This document shows, in pieces, positions 42,840-50,450 of a stretch of 64,000 nt of DNA. Below the pieces are notes generated by a model. The model saw only the letters and a program-made list of their open reading frames with translations, was not told the origin of the DNA and did no database searches. How positions within the stretch are numbered: position 1 is the first letter of the stretch; each line of letters opens with the position of its first letter. The translations under genes were made by a program, and so were the position numbers. Location of the stretch: assembly GCA_016791265.1 (NCBI GenBank), contig JAEUMY010000023.1:372001-436000 (forward strand), written 5' to 3'. This DNA comes from Betaproteobacteria bacterium. Its GTDB lineage: Bacteria > Pseudomonadota > Gammaproteobacteria > Burkholderiales > Usitatibacteraceae.

Positions 42840-43609
42840 GCCAGCAAGCGTTCGCCGCGCTCATCATCGGCGATGAGATTCTCTCCGGCAAGCGGCAGGA
42901 CAAGCATCTCGCCAAAGCGATTGAACTATTGAAGGCGCGCGGTCTCGCGCTGTCCTGGGCGCGCTATCTGGGTGACGACCCGGCGCTGATCACGGCGACG
43001 CTCAAGGAATCATTCGCGACCGACTTCGTCGTCTTCAGTTTCGGCGGCATCGGCGCGACACCCGATGACCACACCCGGCAGTGCGCGGCCGCGGCGCTGG
43101 GCGTGGCGCTTCACATTCATCCCGAGGCCGAGGCGGAAATGCGCGCCAAGGAGAACTTCGAGATCACGCCGACACGGCTGCGCATGGCGGAGTTCCCCCT
43201 GGGCAGCCGCGTCATTCCCAATCCCTACAATCGGATCGCCGCGTTCAGCGTTCACCAGCACCACTTCCTGCCCGGCTTTCCCGAAATGGCGTGGCCGATG
43301 ATGGAGTGGGTGCTTGATCGCGAATATTCGCATTGCTTCCATCGCGTGCGCGAGGTCGAGCAGAGCATCGTCATTCACGACGCGGGCGAGAGCCATCTCA
43401 TCAGCGCGATGGAGCGCATTCTCGCGAACCATCCAGGTTTGAGATTGTCATCGCTTCCGCAGCACATCCCGAACGTGGACGGCAACGGCGGCGTCGGCCG
43501 TCTGATCGAGTTTTCGTTGAAGGGCGATGCCGCCAGCGTCGAGGTTGGCATGGCGGAGATGAAAACAAATGTTCACAGTCTGGGTTTCCGATTCGAGGTA
43601 AAAAGCTGA
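42836..43609 (+). CDS. MoCF/CinA N-terminal-type molybdopterin-binding protein
   Basis: A 257-residue protein whose first 165 residues match the MoaB/MogA (MoCF) fold as in the N-terminal half of CinA: ALIIGDEILSGKRQDKH, FGGIGATPDDHTRQ and later GFPEMAWPM. CinA's nicotinamide deamidase half is absent. The start is GTG 42836, overlapping the upstream TGA. Proposed roles are nucleotide pyrophosphatase or cofactor salvage; unproven here. A palindrome copy at 43320 encodes EYS. Confidence 0.8.
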   Translation: MSQQAFAALIIGDEILSGKRQDKHLAKAIELLKARGLALSWARYLGDDPALITATLKESFATDFVVFSFGGIGATPDDHTRQCAAAALGVALHIHPEAEAEMRAKENFEITPTRLRMAEFPLGSRVIPNPYNRIAAFSVHQHHFLPGFPEMAWPMMEWVLDREYSHCFHRVREVEQSIVIHDAGESHLISAMERILANHPGLRLSSLPQHIPNVDGNGGVGRLIEFSLKGDAASVEVGMAEMKTNVHSLGFRFEVKS

Positions 43610-43639
43610 CTTTCCAATTTTTGGCGCAAGGAGACAAAC

Positions 43640-44029
43640 ATGGGACTACTCGACAGCGTGCTGGGCGGTTTGGGCGGTGGAGGCGGCGACAACCCGCTCC
43701 TGAGTTCGGTCATGCAGATCGTCAATGACAACGGAGGCATCGGCGGCCTCGCGGAAAAGTTTCAACAAGGCGGCCTGGGTGAGCTCGCGAAGTCATGGAT
43801 TTCCACCGGCGAAAACCTGCCGATTTCGGCCGAGCAACTGCAGTCGGTGTTGGGCAGTGATCAGCTCTCCGGTCTGGCCGAGAAGTTCGGCATGAATTCC
43901 GGCGATCTTTCTTCCAAGCTCTCCGAGTATCTGCCGCAGGTCATCGACAAGCTGACGCCCAATGGCGAAGTGCCGCAGGGCGACATGCTGTCCTCCGCGC
44001 TCGAGATGTTGAAGGGCAAGCTGGGCTGA
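43640..44029 (+). CDS. yidB: YidB-family (DUF937) protein
   Basis: A 129-residue protein starting MGLLDSVLGGLGGGGGDNP, then GGLAEKFQQGGLGELAKSWI and a conserved LPQVIDKLTPNGEVPQ near the C-terminus, as in YidB. The family is small, cytosolic and of unknown function. AAGGAG lies eight bases before the ATG. Confidence 0.85.
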   Translation: MGLLDSVLGGLGGGGGDNPLLSSVMQIVNDNGGIGGLAEKFQQGGLGELAKSWISTGENLPISAEQLQSVLGSDQLSGLAEKFGMNSGDLSSKLSEYLPQVIDKLTPNGEVPQGDMLSSALEMLKGKLG

Positions 44030-44044
44030 CGCTTTGCGGCTCGG

Positions 44045-44063
44045 CGAAGTCCCGTGGACTTCG
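44045..44063. other. Perfect hairpin over a candidate GTG start
   Basis: CGAAGTCC-CGT-GGACTTCG is a perfect 8-bp stem with a 3-base loop. The GTG at 44054 lies in the loop. There is no T-run, so it is more likely a structured leader than a full terminator, and it argues for a start further downstream for the phosphatase. Confidence 0.6.
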
Positions 44064-44077
44064 GCTGGACTCCGCAA

Positions 44078-44680
44078 GTGGTCCTGAAGAGATCGGCGCA
44101 TCGCGTTGGCAGTGTGACGACGCCATTCGCAATGGTTCTGCTGGCGGCGGCAATCTTTTTCAGCTGCCCCGCCACTGCGGGCGAGACGCTTTGGAAGGCA
44201 TTGCAAGGCGGCGGCCACGTCATTCTGATGCGTCACGCCACGACCGTGACCGGCACGGGTGACCCACCGGGCTACCGGCTGGAAGACTGCGCCACGCAAC
44301 GCAACCTCTCCGACGCCGGTCGTGCCGAAGCCAGGCGCATTGGTGACATGTTTCGCGACCGCAAGGTGCCGGTGGGTGACGTGCGATCCTCGCTCTGGTG
44401 CCGCTGTCTCGACACCGCGAAGCTGGCCTTTGGCAAGGCGGTCGCTTGGGCACCCCTCAACAGTTTTTTTGACACGCCACGGCTGTCCGCGCCCGCGACG
44501 GAGGCGGTGCGCCAGCACCTCGCGACCTTGAAGCCAGGGCGTGAGAACCACGTCTTCGTCACGCATCAGGTCAACATCAGCGCATTGACCGGCGTGCATC
44601 CGGCGATGGGGGAGATGGTGGTGTTGAAGCTCGACGGCACACGCGAGCCAAGCATCGTCGGGCGTCTAACCGCCCAGTGA
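44078..44680 (+). CDS. Secreted histidine-phosphatase superfamily protein
   Basis: About 200 residues with a signal peptide (…LLAAAIFFSCPATAG) and a phosphoglycerate-mutase-like domain: LMRHATTVTGTG with the catalytic RH motif, then NLSDAGRAEARRIGDMF and the second histidine in HVFVTHQVNISALTG. Such exported members dephosphorylate unknown periplasmic substrates. Start is uncertain: GTG 44054 lies in a hairpin loop, GTG 44078 gives a well-formed basic n-region, ATG 44132 gives a very short one. Confidence 0.8.
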   Translation: MVLKRSAHRVGSVTTPFAMVLLAAAIFFSCPATAGETLWKALQGGGHVILMRHATTVTGTGDPPGYRLEDCATQRNLSDAGRAEARRIGDMFRDRKVPVGDVRSSLWCRCLDTAKLAFGKAVAWAPLNSFFDTPRLSAPATEAVRQHLATLKPGRENHVFVTHQVNISALTGVHPAMGEMVVLKLDGTREPSIVGRLTAQ

Positions 44681-45346
44681 CTACCGCGCCGCGAACGCCG
44701 TGAATTTGATATCGATGCGAATCAATTCGCTCACCGAATCCAGCCAAGACTTCATGTCGAAATCGGTGCGCTTCACTTGCGCGGTGGCATCGGCCACACA
44801 GCGCGGGCGTTGATCGCCGTCGTCTTTCGCCGCTTGGCGGCAATCGAAGCGATTGACCTTCAGCGTCACCGGTTTGGTGATCCCACGCAGCGTGAGATCG
44901 CCGATCACCTCGGTGAGCTTGTCGCCTTCCATACCGAACTGCTCGGCACGGAAGACGACGTTGGGATGCTGCGCGGCATTGAAGAAGCGGGGTCCCAGCA
45001 GCATTTCGTTCAGCCAGTCCGCACCCGTATCGGCGGAGCCCACCTTCAGCTCCACTTCCACGCGTCGCGGCCGACCTTCGGGACCCAGCGTAAGTCGGCC
45101 GCCGCTCTGGCGGAATTCGCCCGACACGCTCACGATGTCCACCACCGCCACCTTGAAGCCCGCAGTGGTCGTAGCTGGCGACAGGGCGAACTCACCCTCC
45201 TTGAGATAGGGCGCGCCAGGCGCCTCGGCTGGCGGGATGGAACCGGAGCCCAGCGCGCAGCCGGCCAGCCACGCGACCGTCCACGCGCTCGCCATGCGGG
45301 CGGCAAAGGCGTTCAGGCGGCAAGGGCGGAACTGGAAGCCCGGCAT
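44681..45346 (-). CDS. YceI-family lipid-binding lipoprotein
   Basis: About 221 residues. After a signal with AWLAGC lipobox, the YceI lipocalin-like barrel shows VVDIVSVSGEFRQSGGRLTL, DWLNEMLLGPRFFNAAQHPNVVF, IGDLTLRGITKPVTLKV and FDMKSWLDSVSELIRIDI. YceI proteins bind isoprenoid or fatty-acyl ligands in the periplasm. The stop codon is immediately adjacent to the convergent phosphatase stop. A start at ATG 45295 is possible; neither has a strong ribosome site. Confidence 0.85.
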   Translation of the reverse strand: MPGFQFRPCRLNAFAARMASAWTVAWLAGCALGSGSIPPAEAPGAPYLKEGEFALSPATTTAGFKVAVVDIVSVSGEFRQSGGRLTLGPEGRPRRVEVELKVGSADTGADWLNEMLLGPRFFNAAQHPNVVFRAEQFGMEGDKLTEVIGDLTLRGITKPVTLKVNRFDCRQAAKDDGDQRPRCVADATAQVKRTDFDMKSWLDSVSELIRIDIKFTAFAAR

Positions 45347-45410
45347 GGGTGCTGTCGGTGACGGGGAGGTGTCGATTCTATGCCTTGCCAAGAACGTCAA
45401 CCAGGCGAGC

Positions 45411-45470
45411 TCACTTATCGGTGCGCGTTGCAAAGAATTTCTCGATGTCGCGTCGATCTTTTTTTGTCGG
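45411..45470 (-). pseudogene. Remnant C-terminus of a second hslR
   Basis: This stretch encodes RPTKKDRRDIEKFFATRTDK and stop, almost the same ending as the intact hslR 145 bp upstream (RPTKKDRRDIEKFFAAREDE). The similarity extends into the sequence just after each stop. It has no start or S4 domain and is read as a duplicated or displaced tail. Confidence 0.75.
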
Positions 45471-45552
45471 GCGAGTGCGGAAGGCGAAGCAGGTTCCAGA
45501 GGCGTGCCCCTGGATGCGACCCTGCAGCACGAAGCGCGGCCGACAGGCGAGC

Positions 45553-45927
45553 TCACTCATCTTCGCGTGCTGCAAAGAATTTTTCGATGTCGCGACGATC
45601 TTTCTTTGTCGGCCGCCCCTTGAACAACGGCGGCGGCATCTCACGCAACTCCGCCGACAACGCCGCACGCGCGGCGATGCTCTCCGCTGTCTCTTCGTAC
45701 AGCAACTGCGCCTCCTTGGCCGGGCCGCGCCGGTCCGACAGCGCCTTCACCACCAGCGAATATTCGTAAGGCGGCTTGCGCAGGTGGATGGTGTCGCCGG
45801 GCTTCACGGCCTTGGCTGGCTTGGCCCGTTCGCCATTGACCTGGACCTTGCCGGACTCGGTCGCGTCGCTCGCCAGCGAGCGGGTCTTGAAGAAACGCGC
45901 GGCCCACAGCCATTTATCAACGCGCAT
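45553..45927 (-). CDS. hslR: S4-domain RNA-binding heat-shock protein 15
   Basis: A 124-residue protein opening MRVDKWLWAARFFKTRSLA, the S4 domain of Hsp15, with KPGDTIHLRK and a basic C-terminal tail RPTKKDRRDIEKFF. Hsp15 binds stalled 50S subunits carrying nascent chains and helps recycle them. The gene is complete and normal in length. It is bracketed by fragments that look like the two ends of another hslR copy. A one-mismatch palindrome at 45756 encodes EYS. Confidence 0.9.
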   Translation of the reverse strand: MRVDKWLWAARFFKTRSLASDATESGKVQVNGERAKPAKAVKPGDTIHLRKPPYEYSLVVKALSDRRGPAKEAQLLYEETAESIAARAALSAELREMPPPLFKGRPTKKDRRDIEKFFAAREDE

Positions 45928-46067
45928 CAAAGTGCTCGCATTCGTACATTGCGAAGAGATCCCATGTGGGTCAGATCGCCCGCCGCCGCGTCGCATCCCG
46001 CAAGCGGGGCCCTGCTCCGGCTCTGGCGGTCGCCCCAAAGCCATTTGTCGATTCTCAATTGATCCAT
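45927..46067 (-). pseudogene. Remnant N-terminus of a second hslR
   Basis: An ATG at 46067 opens MDQLRIDKWLWGDRQSRSRAPLA, closely resembling the Hsp15 start RVDKWLWAARFFKTRSLA, but the similarity fades and the frame stops at the start of the intact hslR. With the C-terminal remnant downstream, it suggests an older copy split or replaced by the intact gene. Confidence 0.6.
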
Positions 46068-46135
46068 TGCAACGATGAAATTCAGGATGGCGTCCAGCGT
46101 ACACTTCTGAATCAATGTGAGCTAGACCCGTACGC

Positions 46136-47161
46136 ATGAGTCCTGACGCCAACTCCGACCTCGCCGCCTTCGGCGCCAACGCGCTCTGCGCCGGCATGAG
46201 CGCGGCTGACATCGCCGCAGTGCATGCGCTCGCCGAGTGCGTGTCCTTCGTCAAAGGTGCCCGCATCGTGCGTCAGGGCGAGGCATCGCGCGGCGCATGG
46301 CTGCTGCGGGTGGGCACGGCCGAGGCACGCGTCACGCTGTCTGCAGGCGGCGAGCAAACCGTTGCGGTGATTCCCGCGAACGGCTACTTCGGCGAAACCG
46401 CGCTACTCGATCGCGGCCAGTGCAACGCCAACGTTGTCGCCACCGAAAACGTGGACGGCTGGTTTCTGGAGCGCGACGCCTTCCGGGCATTGGCCGCCAG
46501 CCGCAACCCCGCCGCGCTGGCGCTGCAACGCACATTGACAGCGACGCTCGCGGCAAGGGTGAGTGCCCTGAATGCGGCGCTCTTCGCCCAGCCCGCGCCG
46601 GAGGATCGACCGCCTCGTGCCGGCACTGAATCCGGCATCGCGAATATTCGCATCGAGACCGGGGCCGCCTTTGCATGGCGCGGCTTCCTGCATCGGCTTG
46701 CCTTCTTCGAAGGTTTTTCGGAAAACGAGATCGACGCCGTGGTGGCGGACAGGCGCCCGGTCACTGTCAGGCGTGGCGACGCTCTCTTTTCCGCTGGGGA
46801 GCCGGCATCGGCCTGCTATCTCGTCATGCGTGGCGCGGTGGAAGTGCTGTCACGCAGCCCGACGCGCGAGCGCCGTGTGGCGCTGCTCGGTCCGGGCACG
46901 CTGGTGGGTTATCTCAGTGTGCTGGCAGGCAAGCCGCACGGTGCCGACGCGGTGGCGCGCGAAGCGACGACGCTGCTCGAAGTCCCGGCACCGGTGTTCC
47001 ATGCGCTGAATCGCGATGCGAGTGGACCGGCGGTGAAGGTGCAGCACGCCATCCAGCGGGCGCTGCTGCAGTCATTGGCGCGCAGCAATTCCCAGCTCTC
47101 CCGGCTGGTGACGCAGGCGCGGCTGGATGCGGCATTGAAGGCGCAGAGCGTCGCGGTCTAG
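46136..47161 (+). CDS. Protein with two cyclic-nucleotide-binding-like domains
   Basis: A 341-residue protein with two cNMP-binding beta-barrels: residues about 20-125 (ARIVRQGEASRGAWLLRVG … GYFGETALLDRG) and about 180-300 (GDALFSAGEPASACYLVMRG … GYLSVLAGKPHGADA). The phosphate-binding cassette keeps GE-x-ALL in the first but lacks the usual Arg, so nucleotide binding is uncertain. There is no helix-turn-helix, hence not a Crp-type regulator. Partner unknown. A palindrome copy at 46640 in the linker encodes ANIR. Confidence 0.78.
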   Translation: MSPDANSDLAAFGANALCAGMSAADIAAVHALAECVSFVKGARIVRQGEASRGAWLLRVGTAEARVTLSAGGEQTVAVIPANGYFGETALLDRGQCNANVVATENVDGWFLERDAFRALAASRNPAALALQRTLTATLAARVSALNAALFAQPAPEDRPPRAGTESGIANIRIETGAAFAWRGFLHRLAFFEGFSENEIDAVVADRRPVTVRRGDALFSAGEPASACYLVMRGAVEVLSRSPTRERRVALLGPGTLVGYLSVLAGKPHGADAVAREATTLLEVPAPVFHALNRDASGPAVKVQHAIQRALLQSLARSNSQLSRLVTQARLDAALKAQSVAV

Positions 47162-47244
47162 TTTCTTCCGAATTGCGGCAGCCTTGTCCCCGTTCGTCCT
47201 GAGGTATCGAAGGATGAACGAGCCACCACATTTGAGAGCAACAC

Positions 47245-48183
47245 TCAATCCAGATAGCGCACCGTCACTTGTGGCCGGCCTGCCGTCAGCGTTGCATGCA
47301 GCACCGAGTACTCCGGCACCTCGACCCACGTCGACGTGTCTCGCGTGAGCGGCTCGCTCGCGACGATGATGGAGTCTGCGTTCTCCGCCCCGCCGGTCAT
47401 GCGCCATTCGGCCTCGCCGCCGGCTGATAGATGCAGCCCGTACTGGCTGCCCAGCGTGTACCAGAGCGACAGGAAGTTGAGATTGGCCTCGTGCACGCGC
47501 GCCGGATCGGTCGTGTCGTAGCAACCGAAATCGAAGCAGTAGCGCACGGCGGCAAGCTGGGTGCCATCGCTGATGAAGAGGTTCACGGATGACGAGGTCG
47601 CGATGCCGAGTGCTGCGCGCACCTTGCGAATATTCGCCAGCGTGGTGTCGATGGCGGCGAGCAGTTCGTCGCGCGTCGGCCGGCGCGTGGCATCGGGCAG
47701 TGCCGACAGGATGAGTGCGTAGATCCATTCGCTGTCCGTCGTCCCGCGAATATTCGCGAGGCATGCGGGCTTCACCAGCGGCGCGAGATGCGGCTTCATG
47801 TCCGCCATGCGTGCGAGGTCGCCGTTGTGCGCCAGCGACAGCGGCACGCCGGGGAACTGGAAGGGATGCACGTTCTGCAGCGAAATATCGACGCTCGGGC
47901 TGTAGGCCACGCCGCGCACATGGCCCAGCACACAGGTTGCGCGCACCTTCTCGGCGAGAGACTTGAGGTTGCGGTCGAAGATCGGCAGCGATGGCGAACC
48001 GTAGCTGAAGGGCTGATCGGGTGACGGCGACGCCGGGTCCCAGGCGCGGAGACCAAACCCGGCCAGGTTCAGCATGTGCAGCATCTTCGGCATGAAGCTC
48101 TGCCTGACCAGCGCGGAATCAGGCTGGAACAGCAGATGGTCTAGCAGGACCGGTTGGCCGAGGTAGAGGAGGGCGCGGCACAT
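47245..48183 (-). CDS. Class II glutamine amidotransferase (YafJ-like)
   Basis: A 312-residue Ntn-type glutaminase. Catalytic Cys2 follows the initiator Met (MCRALLYLG); GHVRGVAYSP and SLAHNGDLA are the conserved substrate-binding loops, and TTDSEWIYALIL is typical of YafJ/EgtC relatives. A stand-alone domain, so its ammonia acceptor is unknown. Two palindrome copies only 120 bp apart (47626, 47746) both encode ANIR. Confidence 0.85.
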   Translation of the reverse strand: MCRALLYLGQPVLLDHLLFQPDSALVRQSFMPKMLHMLNLAGFGLRAWDPASPSPDQPFSYGSPSLPIFDRNLKSLAEKVRATCVLGHVRGVAYSPSVDISLQNVHPFQFPGVPLSLAHNGDLARMADMKPHLAPLVKPACLANIRGTTDSEWIYALILSALPDATRRPTRDELLAAIDTTLANIRKVRAALGIATSSSVNLFISDGTQLAAVRYCFDFGCYDTTDPARVHEANLNFLSLWYTLGSQYGLHLSAGGEAEWRMTGGAENADSIIVASEPLTRDTSTWVEVPEYSVLHATLTAGRPQVTVRYLD

Positions 48184-48188
48184 TCTTT

Positions 48189-48279
48189 GGGGACTGGGGG
48201 CTGGGGTCTAGGGACTGGGGAACAGTTTCCACTTCGCAAGCCTGAGACTGCAAGCCCCCAGTCCCCAGCCCCCAGTCCC
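48189..48279. repeat. G-rich long inverted repeat between yafJ and BPH genes
   Basis: GGGACTGGGGGCTGGGG (about 48190-48206) is the perfect reverse complement of 48263-48279; within it a second nested pair (GGGACTGGGG at 48211 and CCCCAGTCCC near 48256) can fold too. The repeats consist of shuffled CTGGGGA units. It could form a stable stem between the two minus-strand genes or a G-quadruplex. No T-run follows. Confidence 0.85.
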
Positions 48280-48299
48280 GGTGAAGCTGTCCAACTCCG

Positions 48300-48878
48300 C
48301 TAGGCGGACTTGGACAGCTTCACCTTGTACAGCGTCATCGGCAGCGCCGTGCCGGTGTCGAACTCGGCACCGGCGAGAATGCCGGCCTTGGCGACCTCCT
48401 CCGCCGTGGCTTTCTTGTCCTGGTAGACCTGATGCATGGCGCCCAGCGCGTAGTCGCGGCCAGAGCCGATGGACCAAAAGGTCTGGAACTCGAACACCTC
48501 GCGCATGGAATACACGCCGAAGATGCCGGACGAATTGATGATGAGTGTCGTGAGCTGGCTGGACTCGTAGGGATCGTCCTCTTCTTCCTTCGGATTGAGG
48601 AAGGCCTCCTCCTTCAAAAGCGGATGCATTTTGCGGAAGCTCTCGTAAATCTGATCCCGGCCGCTGAAATGAAAGTCCGGATTGCGGTTGAGTAGATTCT
48701 CCAGCACAACCTGATGCGCGGCCGAGCCGGCCACGCCGAAATAGGACCCATTGTGCTTCAGCACCTTGTCCGGGGAGGCGTCATGGGTGGAGGACAGGCG
48801 GGTCCCGCCGAACGTGGTGAGGGAGTCGCCGGCGATGACGGCCACCCCATTTTTCTTGACAACGACGATGGTGGTCAT
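48300..48878 (-). CDS. Proteasome-like Ntn-hydrolase (BPH/HslV-related peptidase)
   Basis: A 192-residue protein that would mature to an N-terminal Thr (M-TTIVVVKKNGVAVIAGDS), the hallmark of proteasome beta/HslV-fold peptidases. GSGRDYALGAMHQVY is the typical late helix. It matches my memory of the betaproteobacterial proteasome homologue BPH rather than HslV, as no hslU is adjacent and the spacing of motifs differs. BPH forms double rings without a known unfoldase. The ATG 48878 start leaves Thr at position 2. Confidence 0.8.
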   Translation of the reverse strand: MTTIVVVKKNGVAVIAGDSLTTFGGTRLSSTHDASPDKVLKHNGSYFGVAGSAAHQVVLENLLNRNPDFHFSGRDQIYESFRKMHPLLKEEAFLNPKEEEDDPYESSQLTTLIINSSGIFGVYSMREVFEFQTFWSIGSGRDYALGAMHQVYQDKKATAEEVAKAGILAGAEFDTGTALPMTLYKVKLSKSA

Positions 48879-48931
48879 GAGACATCCTGAGTTACAACGC
48901 ATTGATTCATAAGGAATTCAATGCGAAGTAG

Positions 48932-49825
48932 TTACTTGCCTCGGGCCACCAGCGCCACGCCAATCGCGGTCACCACCAGCCCAAGAAGGGCCGAAGAGGA
49001 TAGCACTTCACCGAAGAGAAAGAAGGCCATGACCGCGGTCACCGGCGGGGTCAGAAAGAAGAGGCTGGCCACCTTGGCGGCGGCACCATTGCGAATCAAC
49101 ACATAGAGCAGTGTGATGGCGCCCAGGCTCAACACCACCGTGAGCCAGGCCAGCGCGAAGATGAACTGATTGCTCCAGACGACCAGGCGTGTTTCCAAGA
49201 GCAATGCACCGAACCAAAACGCGATCCCGGTCGCCGCGAACTGGATGACGCCGCTGGTGCGGATATCCAGGTTCGCGCAAAAGCGCTTCTGGTACAGCGT
49301 GCCTGCCGTGATGCCGCCAAGTGCTGCGAGACAGCATGCGATGCCGGCCCCGCTTGCGATCTCGTTGCCGGCTTTGCCCGACACGACCAGCACCACGCCG
49401 ATGAATCCCAGGGCGATGCCCAGCCACTGCCAGCGCGAGAGCCGTTCGCCAAACAGCGGCCCGGCGAGAAACGCGGTCAACACCGGCTGCAAGCCCACGA
49501 TCAGCGCCACCTGCCCCAGCGGCACTTTGAGCAGCACCGCGTAGAACACGCCGCCTAGATAGAAGCCATGCACCAGCAACCCGGCCATCGCCGTGTGCCC
49601 GGCCGAGCGCGCCGTCGGCCAGGGGGCCTTCGTCGCGATCGCCAGCAGGAGCAGGAGCCCGGACGCCAGCGCCATGCGAATGGCGAGAAACGTGAAGGGC
49701 TCCGCATAGGGCACGCCGTACTTGGCGCCGATGAAGCCGGTGCTCCAGAGGAATACGAAGAGCGCAGGCGTGGCGGCGAGCCAGAGGCGTTGGGCGTTGG
49801 AGGCGGCAGCGGATTGAGGGGCCAA
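48932..49825 (-). CDS. EamA/DMT-superfamily transporter
   Basis: About 297 residues with ten hydrophobic helices in two EamA repeats, starting around PALFVFLWSTGFIGAKYG and again GITAGTLYQKRFC. It is a drug/metabolite-type exporter with unknown substrate. No start codon is convincing: TTG 49825 is given because the first helix follows closely; ATGs at 49930/49945 would overlap the divergent gene's leader. Confidence 0.82.
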   Translation of the reverse strand: MAPQSAAASNAQRLWLAATPALFVFLWSTGFIGAKYGVPYAEPFTFLAIRMALASGLLLLLAIATKAPWPTARSAGHTAMAGLLVHGFYLGGVFYAVLLKVPLGQVALIVGLQPVLTAFLAGPLFGERLSRWQWLGIALGFIGVVLVVSGKAGNEIASGAGIACCLAALGGITAGTLYQKRFCANLDIRTSGVIQFAATGIAFWFGALLLETRLVVWSNQFIFALAWLTVVLSLGAITLLYVLIRNGAAAKVASLFFLTPPVTAVMAFFLFGEVLSSSALLGLVVTAIGVALVARGK

Positions 49826-49965
49826 GGTTGCAACTCGGAGGAAGTTCGGCAAGATGGTAGCGATTATTCGGCCGCGACCCGTCGTGCTATCAAGGTTGGT
49901 GGGGATTTCGCGTGCGATTCGTGCCAACATCAGACTCGTTCTCAACTTCCTTTTCGGAGGCAGTC

Positions 49966-50433
49966 ATGAAGTCGTTGGTGCATTGCTTCGTTTTGGCATC
50001 ACTGGTGCTGATCCCAGGCTGGGCCGCTGCGAACTGTTGGCAGGCAGGCACGCCCGCGCAGACGGTTCGGCTCTCGGCCGAGGGCATGCAGGATGTGCGC
50101 TGGACCCCCGTGAAGGGTGAGACCCACGCTGTCACCTTGCCCAACGGTTTCAGGATCGGGCTGCTGATCGAGCCGGCGACCAGGGAGAAGTACCGCGAGC
50201 TGCTGGCCAAACCTGACACGAAGGGTACGGACGAACTGGTTCGCATCCAGCTCTTCGACTTGTCCGGCGCCCAACCGAAACTCTTGTCGAACACATGGGG
50301 CGGTGCGAATTCCCGGCAGGGATTTGGTCCCAAGGGTGGCGCCAACGGTGTGCCCGCAATGGGTCAGCAGATCGAGCTCTGGCTGCACAAGCCGGTCTGC
50401 ATCACGGCGGAGACACTGGCTGCGATGATGTGA
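49966..50433 (+). CDS. Secreted hypothetical protein
   Basis: A 155-residue protein with a clear signal peptide ending at GWAAAN. The mature part has two cysteines and a predicted beta-rich pattern (VRWTPVKGETHAVTLPNGFRIGL). No family recognised. GGAGG precedes the ATG by five bases. It is followed 3 bp later by a palindrome copy, then the next + strand gene. Confidence 0.7.
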   Translation: MKSLVHCFVLASLVLIPGWAAANCWQAGTPAQTVRLSAEGMQDVRWTPVKGETHAVTLPNGFRIGLLIEPATREKYRELLAKPDTKGTDELVRIQLFDLSGAQPKLLSNTWGGANSRQGFGPKGGANGVPAMGQQIELWLHKPVCITAETLAAMM

Positions 50434-50450
50434 TTGCGAATATTCGCAGC

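Larger units (their letters stand above)
1235..50447. repeat. Iterated 12-bp palindrome GCGAATATTCGC, 25 exact copies
   Basis: Exact copies start at 1235, 1744, 2977, 6008, 6596, 7732, 7984, 11748, 13835, 14112, 17277, 18761, 20451, 22577, 23527, 26813, 33094, 38142, 39921, 42283, 43320, 46640, 47626, 47746 and 50436. One-mismatch copies start at 4103 (GCGAATACTCGC), 28724 and 45756 (both ending CGT). The base before is T or C in 22 of 25 and the base after A or G in 20 of 25, so the fuller consensus is YGCGAATATTCGCR; TGCGAATATTCGCA occurs nine times. Nineteen exact copies are in genes, read as ANIR (12), EYS (5) or RIFA (2); six are between genes. None is seen from 50448 to 64000. Confidence 0.97.

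Noticed and set aside
44045..44063. Hairpin as a rho-independent terminator after yidB
   Set aside because: No T-run follows on either strand; more likely a structured leader.
1235..50447. Palindrome as a CRISPR repeat, promoter or ordinary operator
   Set aside because: Spacing is irregular (about 100 bp to 6 kb), most copies lie inside unrelated genes, and there are no adjacent cas genes. It does not look like a single regulator's operator.
1235..50447. Palindrome as a conserved protein motif (ANIR)
   Set aside because: It is read in three frames giving ANIR, EYS or RIFA in unrelated proteins and also lies between genes, so the constraint is on DNA.
1235..50447. Palindrome equals parS, matS, SlmA or HIP1 sites
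   Set aside because: None of these has this sequence as I know them, and parS, matS and SlmA sites are far less dense. Resemblance to HIP1 is only in behaviour.
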